The position numbers and the translations under genes are program-made. This document shows positions 10,353-21,107 of a DNA stretch of 64,000 bases, in pieces (within the stretch, counting starts at the first letter, position 1; every line of letters starts with the position of its first letter). The stretch covers positions 868,001-932,000 of the forward strand of contig JALJCO010012637.1 in assembly GCA_023101725.1 (NCBI GenBank). The letters are read 5' to 3'. Source of the DNA: Atherinomorus stipes (taxonomy: Eukaryota > Chordata > Actinopteri > Atheriniformes > Atherinidae). The notes beneath the pieces were generated by a model. It worked only from the letters and a program-made list of their open reading frames with translations. It was not told the DNA's origin and ran no database searches.

Positions 10353-13300
10353 CTATATTTCACTTGCTGTAGTTAAAGTCTTGACCAGTCCAAGAGCTTA
10401 TTATGAACCCTGCTGCAGAGGCATGAAGTGTAGATTAAGCTGCAGAACTCAGTAATGACTTTCTACCTGATAAAGGCACTAAAGGGATCTCTTATACATG
10501 ATACAGTGTAATTAAAGTGTGGCCATACTTTCATTGCGTTCTCCACATGAGCTGTTTTCATTTTCCTTGAGACATGAGTGATGCTGATCAAAGCTCACTG
10601 AACCCTGTCATCATTTTGTAAGAAGCATGCTTCACTATCACCATCTATGTACTTGGAGGTGCCATCATTACAGTACCTTTTGTGCAAATTCAACACCCCC
10701 TTAATATTTACCAACTGTCTAAAATCCAGCACGGTGCTGAAAATCAAGCTGTGAAATGTATTTGATGTAAAGTGTGACAGTGGTAGTTTGTTTGGTTGCG
10801 GAAATCACTTTTGACACTGTTTATTATAAAACTGTTACACAGATTTTTACGCTGTGAGGTATAAAACAGGCTTTGGCTGCATTCATTCAGTTCCAGCATT
10901 AAAGCTTCGCTCAGGGTTAACAGTAAACATGAGCAGCTGAGATGGAGCCCGTCTCAAATTTTAGAATGCTAAATGAAAGTAAGCACTGAATTCCAAGGAC
11001 TTATCCATCTTTCATGAATCAATCTAAGTTGAAGCTCCATTTTTCCAATGCTGCTTTTGAAAGAAGAAAATCTACTTTGAAAATTAAGCTATCACACAGA
11101 ATTTACTTAATACGTCCACCAGCTGGTAATGGAGAACAGATCTTTGTTCAGCATCTCAGAAAGAGTCTCTACTCATAATTTAGCAACTAAGATTCTCAGC
11201 AGCAGAGACCAATCTGGCAACCTTAGCAAATGACATCTGAGTCATTATTAATAATGAGCTTTATGGCCAGGACGCACGGCGCCACACATTCATGGATTTG
11301 CTCCTCTATCAGCACAAATGCAGACATGAGTATGAGCTTCTCGCTCTGTGCAGGCTTTTTTCATCAGCAGCCAATTAAGAACAAACTCATGTCTGATAGA
11401 AAGAGGAGTAAAAACATCCTTTTTGACAAAAGCTTCCATGAAAATAATTAATTTTTCTGTGTTGCCTTTAAATAGAAAGCATTGTGGTGTATTTTCACAA
11501 ACAACAGACGGTTTAAGAATGAAAAAAATGAAAGAAAAACCTGACATCTAATTAGTTCACTGAAAGAAAATTCACTTTTTTAAATAACTGATTAGTGATG
11601 CATGTATATTTTATTAATGGATTAAAACCAAGTCAAGCCACGGATGCCGGGCATTTACATCATTGTGCTATACGCTTCAGAATCATAAAAGTAAAATAAA
11701 AGGAGCATTAGTTGATATGGATGTCAGGTTTTTATGGTGAGCATTTTCATGAACACATGTCCATGTCTAGTGCATCAATGGATTAATACTTGCGCGTCGT
11801 CTGCGTGGGTCCACAGAAGCTTGACGCAGACCTCTTCCAACCTGTCTTGCACCCTGCTATGTGAACGCTGTTACATGAAATTATTTCCTTGTAACTGGCC
11901 AGTTTGTGATTCGGTGTCTTCTGTTTTTTGGGATCTTCTTGCTGAATGAGTGTCAGCTGCCAGGGGTTTTGTAAAACAAGAAATGCATGTAGGAACTGAA
12001 GAGAACCATCTAGAAAACGACACCCTGTGGAGTTTACTTAATCCAGAAAAGAAAATGCAACACGGCGCTGAAACCTACTCTCGAGTATAAGAGCACTTTT
12101 CATCTGCGCCAGCTTCGCAGACCGACCTGATCATAAAAATACTTTGAAAGTTGGAACCATTTTGTGTAATTGTAATATCCACCCCCACTTATTTCTCCTT
12201 TAGAAGACTGAAATATAAGTCTGGAAAATTGGGTTTACTCTGCACCATAATCTGTTTTCGCTTTAGGCCTAATCTCATTTTTCGTTTTTACCCCGACCGC
12301 TTGGCCCTTGCCACTTAAAGCGAAGCCACAAAGGCTGAAAGTCAACTCCTACAAATTGGGACACACCTTCAATAATCAGCGATCTCCACCAGCTTGTATG
12401 TAAAGGCTACAGTATAATTCTCTGACTGCATAATGCATTATCCAACTGCGTAACCACGGAGACCCCTCGAGGTTTCATAGTTCTCCATCATGGTGCCGGA
12501 TACGCATTGCAATTTCCCGCCCAATCAGAAGGGGTCGCTACGCAAGACTGGCCTAATCCCATGATGCCAATGATCGGTAACCTTGGTGGTTATTTTGCTT
12601 CCGATTATAGTGAGCAATGGCGTCCAAGAGAGAAAGACTGTAGCTGCTGCAGCTGAATAACATTGAAACAGAGATACTTTTGATGAAAAATGGAGACGAT
12701 GGAGAGATTTTAGTATTTCCTCACTTCTTCTGCCATGATCTTCAGTTGGATTCATAGATGCATCTTTTTAAGCTAGCCCTTGCCTTCTCGCTTGTCCCTT
12801 GACGGAGTGACGGACACTTCAAATATATTTCGGGCAGGTGCAAAAGACAGAGAGGCTCTCTGACAGGCTCCCTGTTGGTGTAGAGGGCTCTCTGTAACCT
12901 ACGTAGAGCACTTTACGGACGACTATAAATTAGCCTTAAGTAGATGCACGCTGAGCTGTCTCGAGAAATCAAGCCATCTGCAGCTGTGCATTTAATTTGT
13001 TAACAAGCAAGTTCTATCTGTGCATGACATTCCTGCTTGTGTTGTATCCCATGATGAACCTCCATGTAACTGAGGACCAGCAGCGATGTTGCCAATGTTT
13101 TGCCACGAACCACCACTGGTTTTCAGCCTGGTAGCATTTTTGTTACTGAAACTTCAACATACTGTAGTACTAGCGATTTTTTTAATGTGCATTTTACAAA
13201 GAAAATGACTGTTAAACATTTAAACAGCGTTAAACTGGACAAAACAATGGTTTTGATACATTTTTACACTTTATGTATAGAGAAAATATTTACATTTGTG

Positions 13301-13500
13301 GACTGCCGGTGATTTACAAATTTGTCATACGCCTTCTTTGTAAGTGTGCATCGGAAAACCCTTCGTTTGAAGGGCTATATGCCCTTGCTTATACCCCTAC
13401 CTCTCTGTCCTAACAGGACTGAGATTGGGGCTTAATCTAGTCCCTCTTTTACCTTGAAGAAATCCCCCATCCCCCCTTTCTGTGGTCTGTATTTACTTCT
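10353..13500. other. Intron stretch without recognisable gene or repeat
   Basis: Mixed-composition DNA with no long open frame. The part at about 11100-11450 is non-repetitive and of moderate GC and could be conserved noncoding sequence. The part at about 12480-12930 includes words such as CCCGCCCAATCAGAAGG (a CCAAT-like box) followed by more GC-rich DNA; similar gene-like scraps occur in fish DNA transposons, but I cannot place it. Confidence 0.4.
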
Positions 13501-13509
13501 TGCTCTCTT

Positions 13510-13840
13510 GTTTCAACTGGTTCTCAGTTGCTAATCACCACACCTGCTCCTTATCTCGTCATTAGGTTCCTCAGTAGGCCTATAAATACTCATTGGTTTA
13601 CTTTGCTCGTTGCCAGATCCTTGTTTATCCTGCCCCTGTTTGTCTTTCCACTCCATGCTTTACTCCAAGTCTATTAGTTCATCCAGACTTTTGTTACTTT
13701 AGTTTTGGTTTGAGACGTCGTTTATCCTGCTGGTTGCAGCACATTTTTAGTTTCTTTTAGAAAGTTATGGTTCCTGCGACTGTCTGGATCCTTTCATTTC
13801 CTTTGGATCCTTCCTCTTCCTCTCCTCATCATGGCTCATG
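13510..13840 (+). repeat. Possible LTR-derived fragment
   Basis: This has the texture of a fish retrotransposon LTR: CACCACACCTGCTCCTTATC, then a TATAAATACTC box, then GCTCGTTGCCAGATCCTTG and repeated CCTG/TTTGTC words. No second LTR, primer binding site or polyprotein fragment is nearby, so it would be a solo or truncated LTR. Identification is by general resemblance only. Confidence 0.35.
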
Positions 13841-14251
13841 GCAATTGGGAGTGGAAATGCTCATATGAGTTATATTTCCTAATGTACTGTATGTAGAGTG
13901 GTACTGTAGCTGTAAGGATGTTGCTATAGGTTCACAATCAAAAGAATTGTGGTGAAAAAAAATGATCCAATCCATTGGTTTCCTCAGAAAGGCCCTTTTT
14001 TTTTGGCTTATATGAACCGCTATTATAAATTGAATGGATTTGGATCATCCAGTGTAATTAATTGATTGCAATAAATTGGTTTAATCTGGACTGTATGAAA
14101 ATATGTCTTGAGATAAATTTGTCGTGAAATGGCAGTGCACAACTAAAACTGAACTGAAGTTGTACCAGATTAAACACAATACTCCCTGAACAGTGACCTT
14201 TCTACAGACAAGACCAAAATGGAGATGTTTGGTCACAATGAGCAACACTAT

Positions 14252-14682
14252 AGCCTCATTTCCACCCACGGGTCTGGGTCAGGTCGGGTAAGGCCAGGCC
14301 AAATTGAGTATGGATGTGTTGATTTCACATTGTGTCCCCACAGCAAACTGTACCCTTACTCTGGAGGCGGAGTATTAACCGGATAGCGCCGCTACGTGAT
14401 CGTGACATCGTCACCTTTTAACCAAAGCGTGACAGAAACAAAAGGAGTCACCCCTGCTTTTTTTTTTCACGCCGGGTTATGCAGGAAGTGACGGATTTTT
14501 CAACAAATCAACGGATTGCTGTGTATTAGCTCCACCTCTTTGGTCCGGATTGGTTAGATCAGTACCCCTACCGAAGGGTACCAAAATAGTAGGCTGAGTC
14601 CCACTTTTTATCCGTGGAGACGCAAAAAAACGTGGACCGATCCAGCTCGACCCAACCCAGACCCGCTGGTGGAAACGGGGCT
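14252..14682. mobile_element. Miniature inverted-repeat element (CCTCATTTCCACC...GGGTCTGGGT)
   Basis: The left end AGCCTCATTTCCACCCACGG followed by GTCTGGGTCAGGTCGGG is matched in reverse at the right end by GACCCAACCCAGACCCG, then CTGGTGGAAACGGGGCT. Both sides are bordered by TAT (14249-14251 and 14683-14685), which could be the target duplication. It contains no protein-coding remnant. The reversed right end (AGCCCCGTTTCCACC) is a terminus I recall from fish miniature elements. Confidence 0.7.
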
Positions 14683-14699
14683 TATGTTGGTGAAAACTA

Positions 14700-15115
14700 A
14701 ACACCTCATACCAACTGTCAAGCATGGTGTTGGGGGGCTGATGATTTGGGCCTTTTTTGTGACCCAACCAGCTCTCAAATCGGTTCAGTGGAAAAGGGCC
14801 TTCTGTGGATTGACAGCTTATGCGCCTTTTGGAGCATAAGCTTCACTTTTCACCGCTGGAGTTTGACGCTTGATTGCGCAACAGGACAATGATTCCAAAC
14901 ACAGCAACAAATCTACAACAAGTTGGCTGTAGTGGAAAAGAATCAAGGTGTGGCAATGAACTAGTCAAAGCCCAGATCTCAAGCAAATTAGAATTCTGTT
15001 GTGGTCCTGAGGAGAGCTGTAGATAAATAAATGCAGCAAACCTCAATAAACTTAAACAACACTGCAAAGAAGAATGAGTCAGAATTCCTCCAGAACCGCA
15101 TGAGAGACTGTAAAT
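14700..15115 (+). pseudogene. Tc1/mariner-type transposase relic
   Basis: Degraded blocks in the order of a Tc1-type transposase 3' half: ACTGTCAAGCATGGTGTTGG (the KHGG region), CAACAGGACAATGATTCCAA (the Q-DND-K region of the catalytic core) and AACTAGTCAAAGCCCAGATC (the SQSPD region). Stops and frameshifts break the frame. It lies directly after the miniature element at 14252-14682. The terminal repeats are not found, so its limits are approximate. Confidence 0.7.
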
Positions 15116-16599
15116 GTTTCACGGAGAATTAATAAGTACAAGCTGGCGTATAGTTTTTTTTTTCCATGCTTCTGCATTTTGGTCTAGTTTTTGTTCAATA
15201 ATGATATCCTAGTGTGTAAAAAAAGTTTCTTGTGACTGTTTGGTTTTTGGACAACAAGGGATATTTGTTGCTTAAAGCTGAACAATAAAATAAATCAGGC
15301 TTTGATACACATGTCAGTTTGATGTGTTCATTGTTGAGCTTTTGTCTTGTAATGTGGTGCAGTAATGAAAAGCCCAAACCCGTCCTTTTTCCAGGCAACA
15401 GCTGATGTGTAAAGCCTTGATGGTTGCCTGTTTGGCTTGGGGCTTGCTGACAGATGCTTTGAATAATTGAATTTTAGGGAGCAGCCATAATAATTTTGAA
15501 ACTAATGGGGTTAGAGACTTGACTCCAAATCCTGCATGTGTGAAGACATTGGTCTAACAGAGAAAAGCTTTCCTTGATGTTTTCCTCCAAGTATTTACTC
15601 ACATACCCACTGCAAAATGTTCAGCCAGGGTTGAGAAACATTGAAGATGAGCAAAAAATGAAAGGTCGTGTGTAGAAGACGAGATAAAAGGAAAGCTGCT
15701 CATATATGTTGGCTTTAATATATTAAATCTCTCTAAATGTCTACTATTCTGGTCTCTGAGGAGTCTTGTATTAGCAAGGAAGACGGATGGCTTCACGGAC
15801 CCACACTGGGATAAAGACAAAGTAGTCCATTTGTTGATGGGGGATTTATGCCGAGTGACAGGGGAGAGAAAGCCGGAGACCTCGTTTTCTTCTTTAAATG
15901 AAAAACAGCAAAAACGTATCGCTCCCCGCTGCTCCGCGTGGAATAATTAAGGATGGAGATGCAAAAGACTCCTTAATTAGATTTTTTAATTATTGAGGAT
16001 TCATTTCTCCTTCTATAGTGGCCCAATTAAGAAAGCTCATCAAAAACTAAAGAGATGAAGAGAGATCGTTTTTCTTCCTCCTTCTTCCTCCTCCCTCTTT
16101 CCTTTCCTCCTCCATCTTCTGTTCCTTTGCTCTCATTTGACAGAAATGGACTACGTGCTTGGTGTTTGATGGCTTGTCCTCGCTGATGAGCAGGAAATGG
16201 AAGGGACTCTCGCCTGTTTTAATTAACTTGGATGTTTTCATGGCTACTGTAAGAGTAAAGGAGAAAGGGGGAGGGGTAGAAAGTAGAGGCAATGGCGGTA
16301 CAACAAGCTTTTTCTTTAATGATAATGAGTTTAATGATGGTGGTGATGGCATCGGTGTAAAGTAACCGTTCGTCTCACTTGAGCTTTTGGAGTTTGCTTT
16401 GTTCTTCTTGTGTTGTGGAAAAACTTCAGAGAAAGACTTTTGAATGACGGAAAGAAAAAAAAAAAACAGACTAAGTCCTTCCTGTGTTTATGCCCATTTT
16501 TGTTTATTACACATGGAGTTTGAGGATGCATGTAACTCCAGACCATGAAGCAGTGCAATAAACAAAAGTGACATATTGAAAACATGAGAGGAAAATCTA
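15111..16599. other. Intron stretch without gene; possible conserved noncoding element
   Basis: No coding remnant or transposon end is seen. Around 15940-16040 the sequence is unusually rich in homeodomain-type TAATTA/ATTAA words (GGAATAATTAAGGATGG, CCTTAATTAGATTTTTTAAT, GGCCCAATTAAGAAAGC) without being a simple repeat, which is a common texture of developmental enhancers. This is a suggestion from composition only. Confidence 0.35.
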
Positions 16600-16993
16600 C
16601 AGTGGTTGCAACAGTGTTTAACCCACTTTGGCTTTGTCTTTACAACCTGTAATTTAAATGATTGTTTGGAAGATTTAATGTAAAAAATGACAAAAACTGT
16701 CCAAATCGGTGAAGTTAAATAAGAAAAAAAGTATTGAAATATATGTATATATAGAGAGAGAAAGCGCGGTAACAAACAGACCAAAGGCAATCCTGAGTGA
16801 GCTGGAAAGCTTCATAGACTGTTAACTGTTGATAGGAAAACTACATGCCAGACATTCCACAGACCTGGACTTTATGGAAGAATAGTCATAAAATAACTTA
16901 TTTTGAAGGAATCAAACAGAAAACAAAACAGAAGTGGCATATTGGAGACTTCCCAAAGACATGGAAGAAAGTCCTCTGGTCAGATGAGACTAA
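16600..16993 (+). pseudogene. 5' part of a Tc1-like element, interrupted at 16993
   Basis: It starts after a TA with CAGTGGTTGCAACAGTGTTT, the form of a fish Tc1 terminal repeat. The transposase-derived part includes GAGCTGGAAAGCTTCATAG, ACATGCCAGACATTCCACAG, ACTTTATGGAAGAATAGTC and AAGTCCTCTGGTCAGATGAG (the P-ATSDE region). It stops at GAGACTAA, where a Harbinger-type element begins. The remainder of the same copy resumes at 19270. The frame is broken by several changes, so it is inactive. Confidence 0.8.
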
Positions 16994-18097
16994 GAGTCGG
17001 ATCTACTAAGAGCCAAATTTGCGTGTAGTAATTTTCCCAAGCAATCTTGAATTTTGGACAAGGGGCTGAACCACAGTTTGTGGGCAATTTATAAAGAATA
17101 AACACGCAAATGGCAGCGGGTGCAAACGTGTTGGAAACGCACCTGTATAAATTAGGTTTTGCGTGAGTTCTGCAGCGTGGCGAACTGCGAGATACGACAG
17201 CGCAAAAGGAAATTCGACCCACAAAGGGAGATATTAGTGGAGGAGGGAGATGAAAATTTGTTTTCAAATAAGTATGATAAATACAAAATTTTAAATAATA
17301 CAACATGTATCCATGCAGAGTCTCAGAAGGGGCCAATTTATAAAGACGTGGGTCAGGAGTTGCAGAACAAATGAAAGTGTCTGCAGCACCGACATGGCCT
17401 CTAACACGAACGAGATGCGCACTTTGGCACAATGCCAACGGCTTCAGAGGCTTGCGCTGCCAGGTGACTGTGATCCTGTTCACCCGTTAAAATCCAAGTT
17501 ACATAAAATGTAACTTTGGCAAAAAGGGGAAATAACGAGACACAATTAATGTAGCTTTAGTTCTCATTAAGCTGCACAGCAGCTGCAAACTTTGTTTCAT
17601 TTGTCCAGAATATTTTACACCTGTGTTGAATAGTGCTGTTTGCTGTGGTGATTTTTATTGAATTCAACAATGAGAACTAAGTATGCTGCCCTCACTGCTC
17701 ATGAAAATTATTTTGAATCAGAGTGTGTGTGACCAGGATTGTCCCCCTCAGAAGTTGCAGTCTTTTGTGTGCAAAGCTGCAATTTGCACCTGCTTTTCAG
17801 ATGTAATAAAATAGATGCAAAAATACAGCAAAGCAATGCGTCTCACGCTTGATAAATCACTTTGCGAGTGCTAGATTAATATATTTATATTTTCTCCTCC
17901 CATCACACTCACAATTGCGTGTGAACGCCACATATTGCATATTCATAGCAACAGAAGTAGAAAATGGATAAGAGGCGCTAGTTAGCACGTTTGAACTTTC
18001 AGCACGCTGTTAATAGATCAGTTTGTACTTTTTTTTTTGCGTGAGCAGTGAGACAGCTCACGTTTTTATACACACAAACCTTTGATAGATCGAGCCC
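16994..18097. mobile_element. PIF/Harbinger-like element A inside the Tc1 copy
   Basis: The ends are imperfect inverted repeats (GAGTCGGATCTACTAA at left; the reverse of the right end is GGGCTCGATCTATCAA, 10 of 16 matching, differences mostly transitions). TAA lies directly outside both (16991-16993 and 18098-18100), as expected for PIF/Harbinger insertions. A frame at 17159-17374 contains RKRKFDPQREILVEEGDENL, which resembles the start of the Myb/SANT-like accessory protein of Harbinger elements, degraded. No DDE transposase is visible. Confidence 0.65.
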
Positions 18098-18100
18098 TAA

Positions 18101-18667
18101 GGCTACATCTATACTATGCCCTTTTGTCCACATTTACCCGGTGTTTAAGAGTCCCTCATTCGCTTATTTTTTCAGCCGTGTAAGGGGGTCGTGATAATAG
18201 AAAGCCGGCGGATCAACGGCCTAGTATGGATAACCTCACCGTTCAATTAGAGGAAGTGATGACAATAAAACCCGCCACAGACTGAGGACAAAATAAGCCA
18301 GAATGTCCCCATACTTTGTTTGCGACGACTCCCAGTCGCCGTTTTGCCCAGCCATTGAAGTTTCATAATCATTTGTTACTCTGAGCAGCAGCACTACTTC
18401 ATCATCAGTCCAAATGAAAAAATCTCTCTTTCTCTGTGCAGCCATTCCTTCACTAGTCTGAGAAGAAAGTGAAATGAACTTCCTGTTTACATGCTGATGT
18501 CAGACACATGCGTCTGCCCGTGATGTGGCGCATGCTCAGTAAATGCAAATAGCGGTCATTATTTTGCTTTTGTGAGCCTTAAATGATTCATAAACGACTG
18601 TGTGGATGCAGATAAGACACGGTTAAACATGCCCATATAACATTAACCGCTCAGTGTAGATGTGGCC
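18101..18667. mobile_element. PIF/Harbinger-like element B, adjoining element A
   Basis: The terminal inverted repeats are GGCTACATCTATACTATGCC at left and, reversed from the right, GGCCACATCTACACTGAGCG. TAA borders both sides (18098-18100 and 18668-18670), and the left TAA is shared with element A. It is 567 bp and holds a minus-strand Myb/SANT-like fragment (18236-18445), so it is an internally deleted descendant of an autonomous element. Confidence 0.75.
18236..18445 (-). pseudogene. Myb/SANT-like transposon accessory protein fragment
   Basis: The minus-strand frame starts MAAQRKRDFFIWTDDEVVLL and continues LRVTNDYETSMAGQNGDWES, then SQTKYGDIL. The WTDDE-LLLRVT-Y-W-S-KY-DIL pattern is that of a Myb/SANT-like DNA-binding domain found in fish transposon-derived proteins. 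After the first 50 residues the similarity stops and the frame ends at 70 residues, whereas related proteins run much longer. It lies wholly inside element B and is a remnant. Confidence 0.65.
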
Positions 18668-18670
18668 TAA

Positions 18671-19268
18671 GGGTGCACACCAGGAGAGTCCGGGGACTCG
18701 GTCCAATTGGGCGGTAAATTACGAAAGTTTTCACTCCTTCCTTTGGTCTGTTTCATATTGAAACTGCACGTAACCGAAGCGGACTAAACCGCATGGTTAA
18801 ACCACCATAGTTAAAACAATTGCTCGCTATGAAGCGACCCTGCTCAATGATAAAAGAAAAAGCAAGAAGAAGAAAACCGTGAAAGTGGAAATCTTTTCCG
18901 CTTCTCTTCATTACTCCATGTCTATCCACAAGACATTTTCCAGTTTTTTTTCATCGTTGTTTTGACCTTCGCTTCTTCGGACATGTGCTGTTGGCTTCTA
19001 CCCAAACGATGCTCTATGTCACTCCCTTCGACTTCTTCTTCTTCTTTTCTGCTTACAGCAGTCGGTACGGCACTTCCTTTTTGGTCTGCTGGATAGTCCA
19101 TTTGCAAGTGAACAAAGAGCCCCAGCTTTCAGGTGAACCAGAGTCCAGTTCTTTGGTGCGCACCAGAATGCGACTAGTGTTCACACTGTGACAAATAAAG
19201 CGTACTATCTGTGGAAGTGGACCACAGTCCGTTTAAAGCAGACCAAACAGCCTGAGTATGGAGGCAGC
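18671..19268. mobile_element. Third inserted block C between the two Tc1 halves
   Basis: It follows the TAA of element B with GGGTGCACACCAGGAGAGTC and GGGACTCGGTCCAATTGGG and ends just before the Tc1 sequence resumes. CAA at 19269-19271 may be a decayed TAA duplication. I cannot match the two ends as inverted repeats, so its class is open. Blocks such as GGACTCGGTCC and AAGTGAAC recur at 50540-51140, so it is a dispersed family. Confidence 0.5.
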
Positions 19269-19269
19269 C

Positions 19270-19655
19270 AAAATATAGCTTTTGGCCATCAAGGAAAATG
19301 CTATGACTCCTCTCGTCACCCCAACGACAAAATCTTCATAGTGAAGCATTCTGATGGCAGCATAAGGATGATCACTTCCATCAGAAACAGTGAAATTCTA
19401 GAATAAAATCTGATTCCATCTAGATTTGAGACTGAGATGGGAACTGACCTCCAAATGAGAATCTGTAGCTCGGCTTAAAGATGGCTCTGCACCAGCAGAA
19501 CCTCACTACAAGCAGCTGGGGCAGTTTTACTTTTGAAATGGGAAAAATCCCAGTGGCTACAGTAGATGTATCAAGCTCACAAAGGCTCATGGAGGCATAC
19601 CCTAACAGACTTAAAGCAGAAATTTCTGGGTGGATGTAAACACATCACTTTTTTT
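19270..19655 (+). pseudogene. 3' part of the interrupted Tc1-like element
   Basis: It resumes with AAAATATAGCTTTTGGCCAT, which in intact fish Tc1 copies directly follows GATGAGACTAA, the end of the segment at 16993. It continues AAGGAAAATGCTATGACTCC, TCACCCCAACGACAAAATC, AGTGAAGCATTCTGATGGC and AAAAATCCCAGTGGCTACAG, in transposase order but with internal deletions and stops. The right terminal repeat is not recognisable, so the end is approximate. Confidence 0.8.
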
Positions 19656-21107
19656 GTTTTTACTTTTTAAATTTTTAAATTTAGTCTCTTTTTTTAGATT
19701 TTTAAGATAAATTTAGCATTTGAGTTTTGTTTTTAGTAATGTCATGTATGCACGGTTTTTTATGGTTCTTTACAACATGCACAGCCACCGATGTGCTCTA
19801 TTAAAAGATAAAAATGACAGATTTGGAGTTCATGCTTTCTGGGCTTCCTCACTAAAAGCCCACACAAAACAAACATGTGAATCATTGAGAACCTCATCCC
19901 CTCATCCCCTTGGGTCTTTTCCCCCCTTCTGGCTTGCTCTCCTTGCTCTTTCCCTCCATCTCTTCGTCCCCATAAGACTATAATAAAGTAACCTATAAAC
20001 AATCAACATTAGAAAATGGGTCTTAAATGGGATTGGCAGTCGAGAAATGAGAGGAAAAAATTCTTTTTTAACACTTGTCATTTCCCACCCTCTTGTACCT
20101 CCTTCCCTCCTCCTCTCTCCTTCCTTATTCTGTTCTCCTGCTTCTCTCCAATTTTATCTTACCTGCCTCCTAAGTGCTGGCAGTCTGCAGTGGCTGAATA
20201 AACTGTTATGGAGGGAGGATGAGCAGATGAGAGGACATTTACTATGTCATTTCCCTGGAGGGATTTCTCTTTAAATTACCTGTTAAATGGCCTCAAGGGG
20301 CAAAACTTTAACATGGGTGGATGTGCATGTCAGCATTTGTGTGTGCTTATGTGTTTGGGACGCTATGGGGCATTTTCTTCCATTTCACACATGACTTTCC
20401 TCCCTGAGGCATGTGGCTTTGTCAATGTGTGGGGGGAAAAAACTGAATTAAAGTGATTCCATCCTTATGTTCCTCCACGCCTCCTCTCGCTGCTTCTACA
20501 TTACACGCACTGAAAATCCTCACTCGTTTTCTCTCTTTTTCACACACTCAAGCTTGCACAACTATCCTTGTTAGGACATTTTGCCGGCTTTGATTCATTG
20601 TGTGTAGTTACGAACCCTTAGCTTAAATTAGAGTAAATTTAACTTTGTTAGGACCAGGATTTGGTCTCCATGAGCTCTACATGTCCAGACAGTCAGTGAT
20701 TATGCCAAAGGTGCAGTCCCGGCGCCAGGACGTCATAGCAGGTCAGGGAATTAACTGCTGTGGGTGGGCCCCATTTATAAAGTGACTTTTTTTAAAATAG
20801 AAAAAGAAAATTCCAGTTAAATTATTCAATATTTGACCAATATTGAAGCAGATTAGGTCTAGAAAACAATTAAAAAGAAGCATTTTCCTCTGCTATTGAA
20901 TAGAAAGACAACTTTTGCCAATATAGAATCCAGAAAATATCCGCAGTCACTGCAAATTTAAGAAAAAACAGAACATTTAATTTATAAAGGTTTCATTGTT
21001 CCTTTAGCAACACGGAGACAAACAACCACTTGCTCTTTTAGGGAAGATTTAGACTGACCAATTAACCGACATGCACGTCTTTGGATGGTGAGATTTTTTT
21101 CAACTTT
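19656..21107. other. Intron stretch without recognisable gene
   Basis: T-rich and pyrimidine-rich DNA with runs such as TTTTTAAATTTTTAAATTTAG and CTCC-rich tracts at about 20080-20170. A short block at 20570-20660 (TTGTTAGGACATTTTGCCGG, AACTTTGTTAGGACCAGG) may be a degraded interspersed repeat. Nothing else can be named. Confidence 0.4.
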
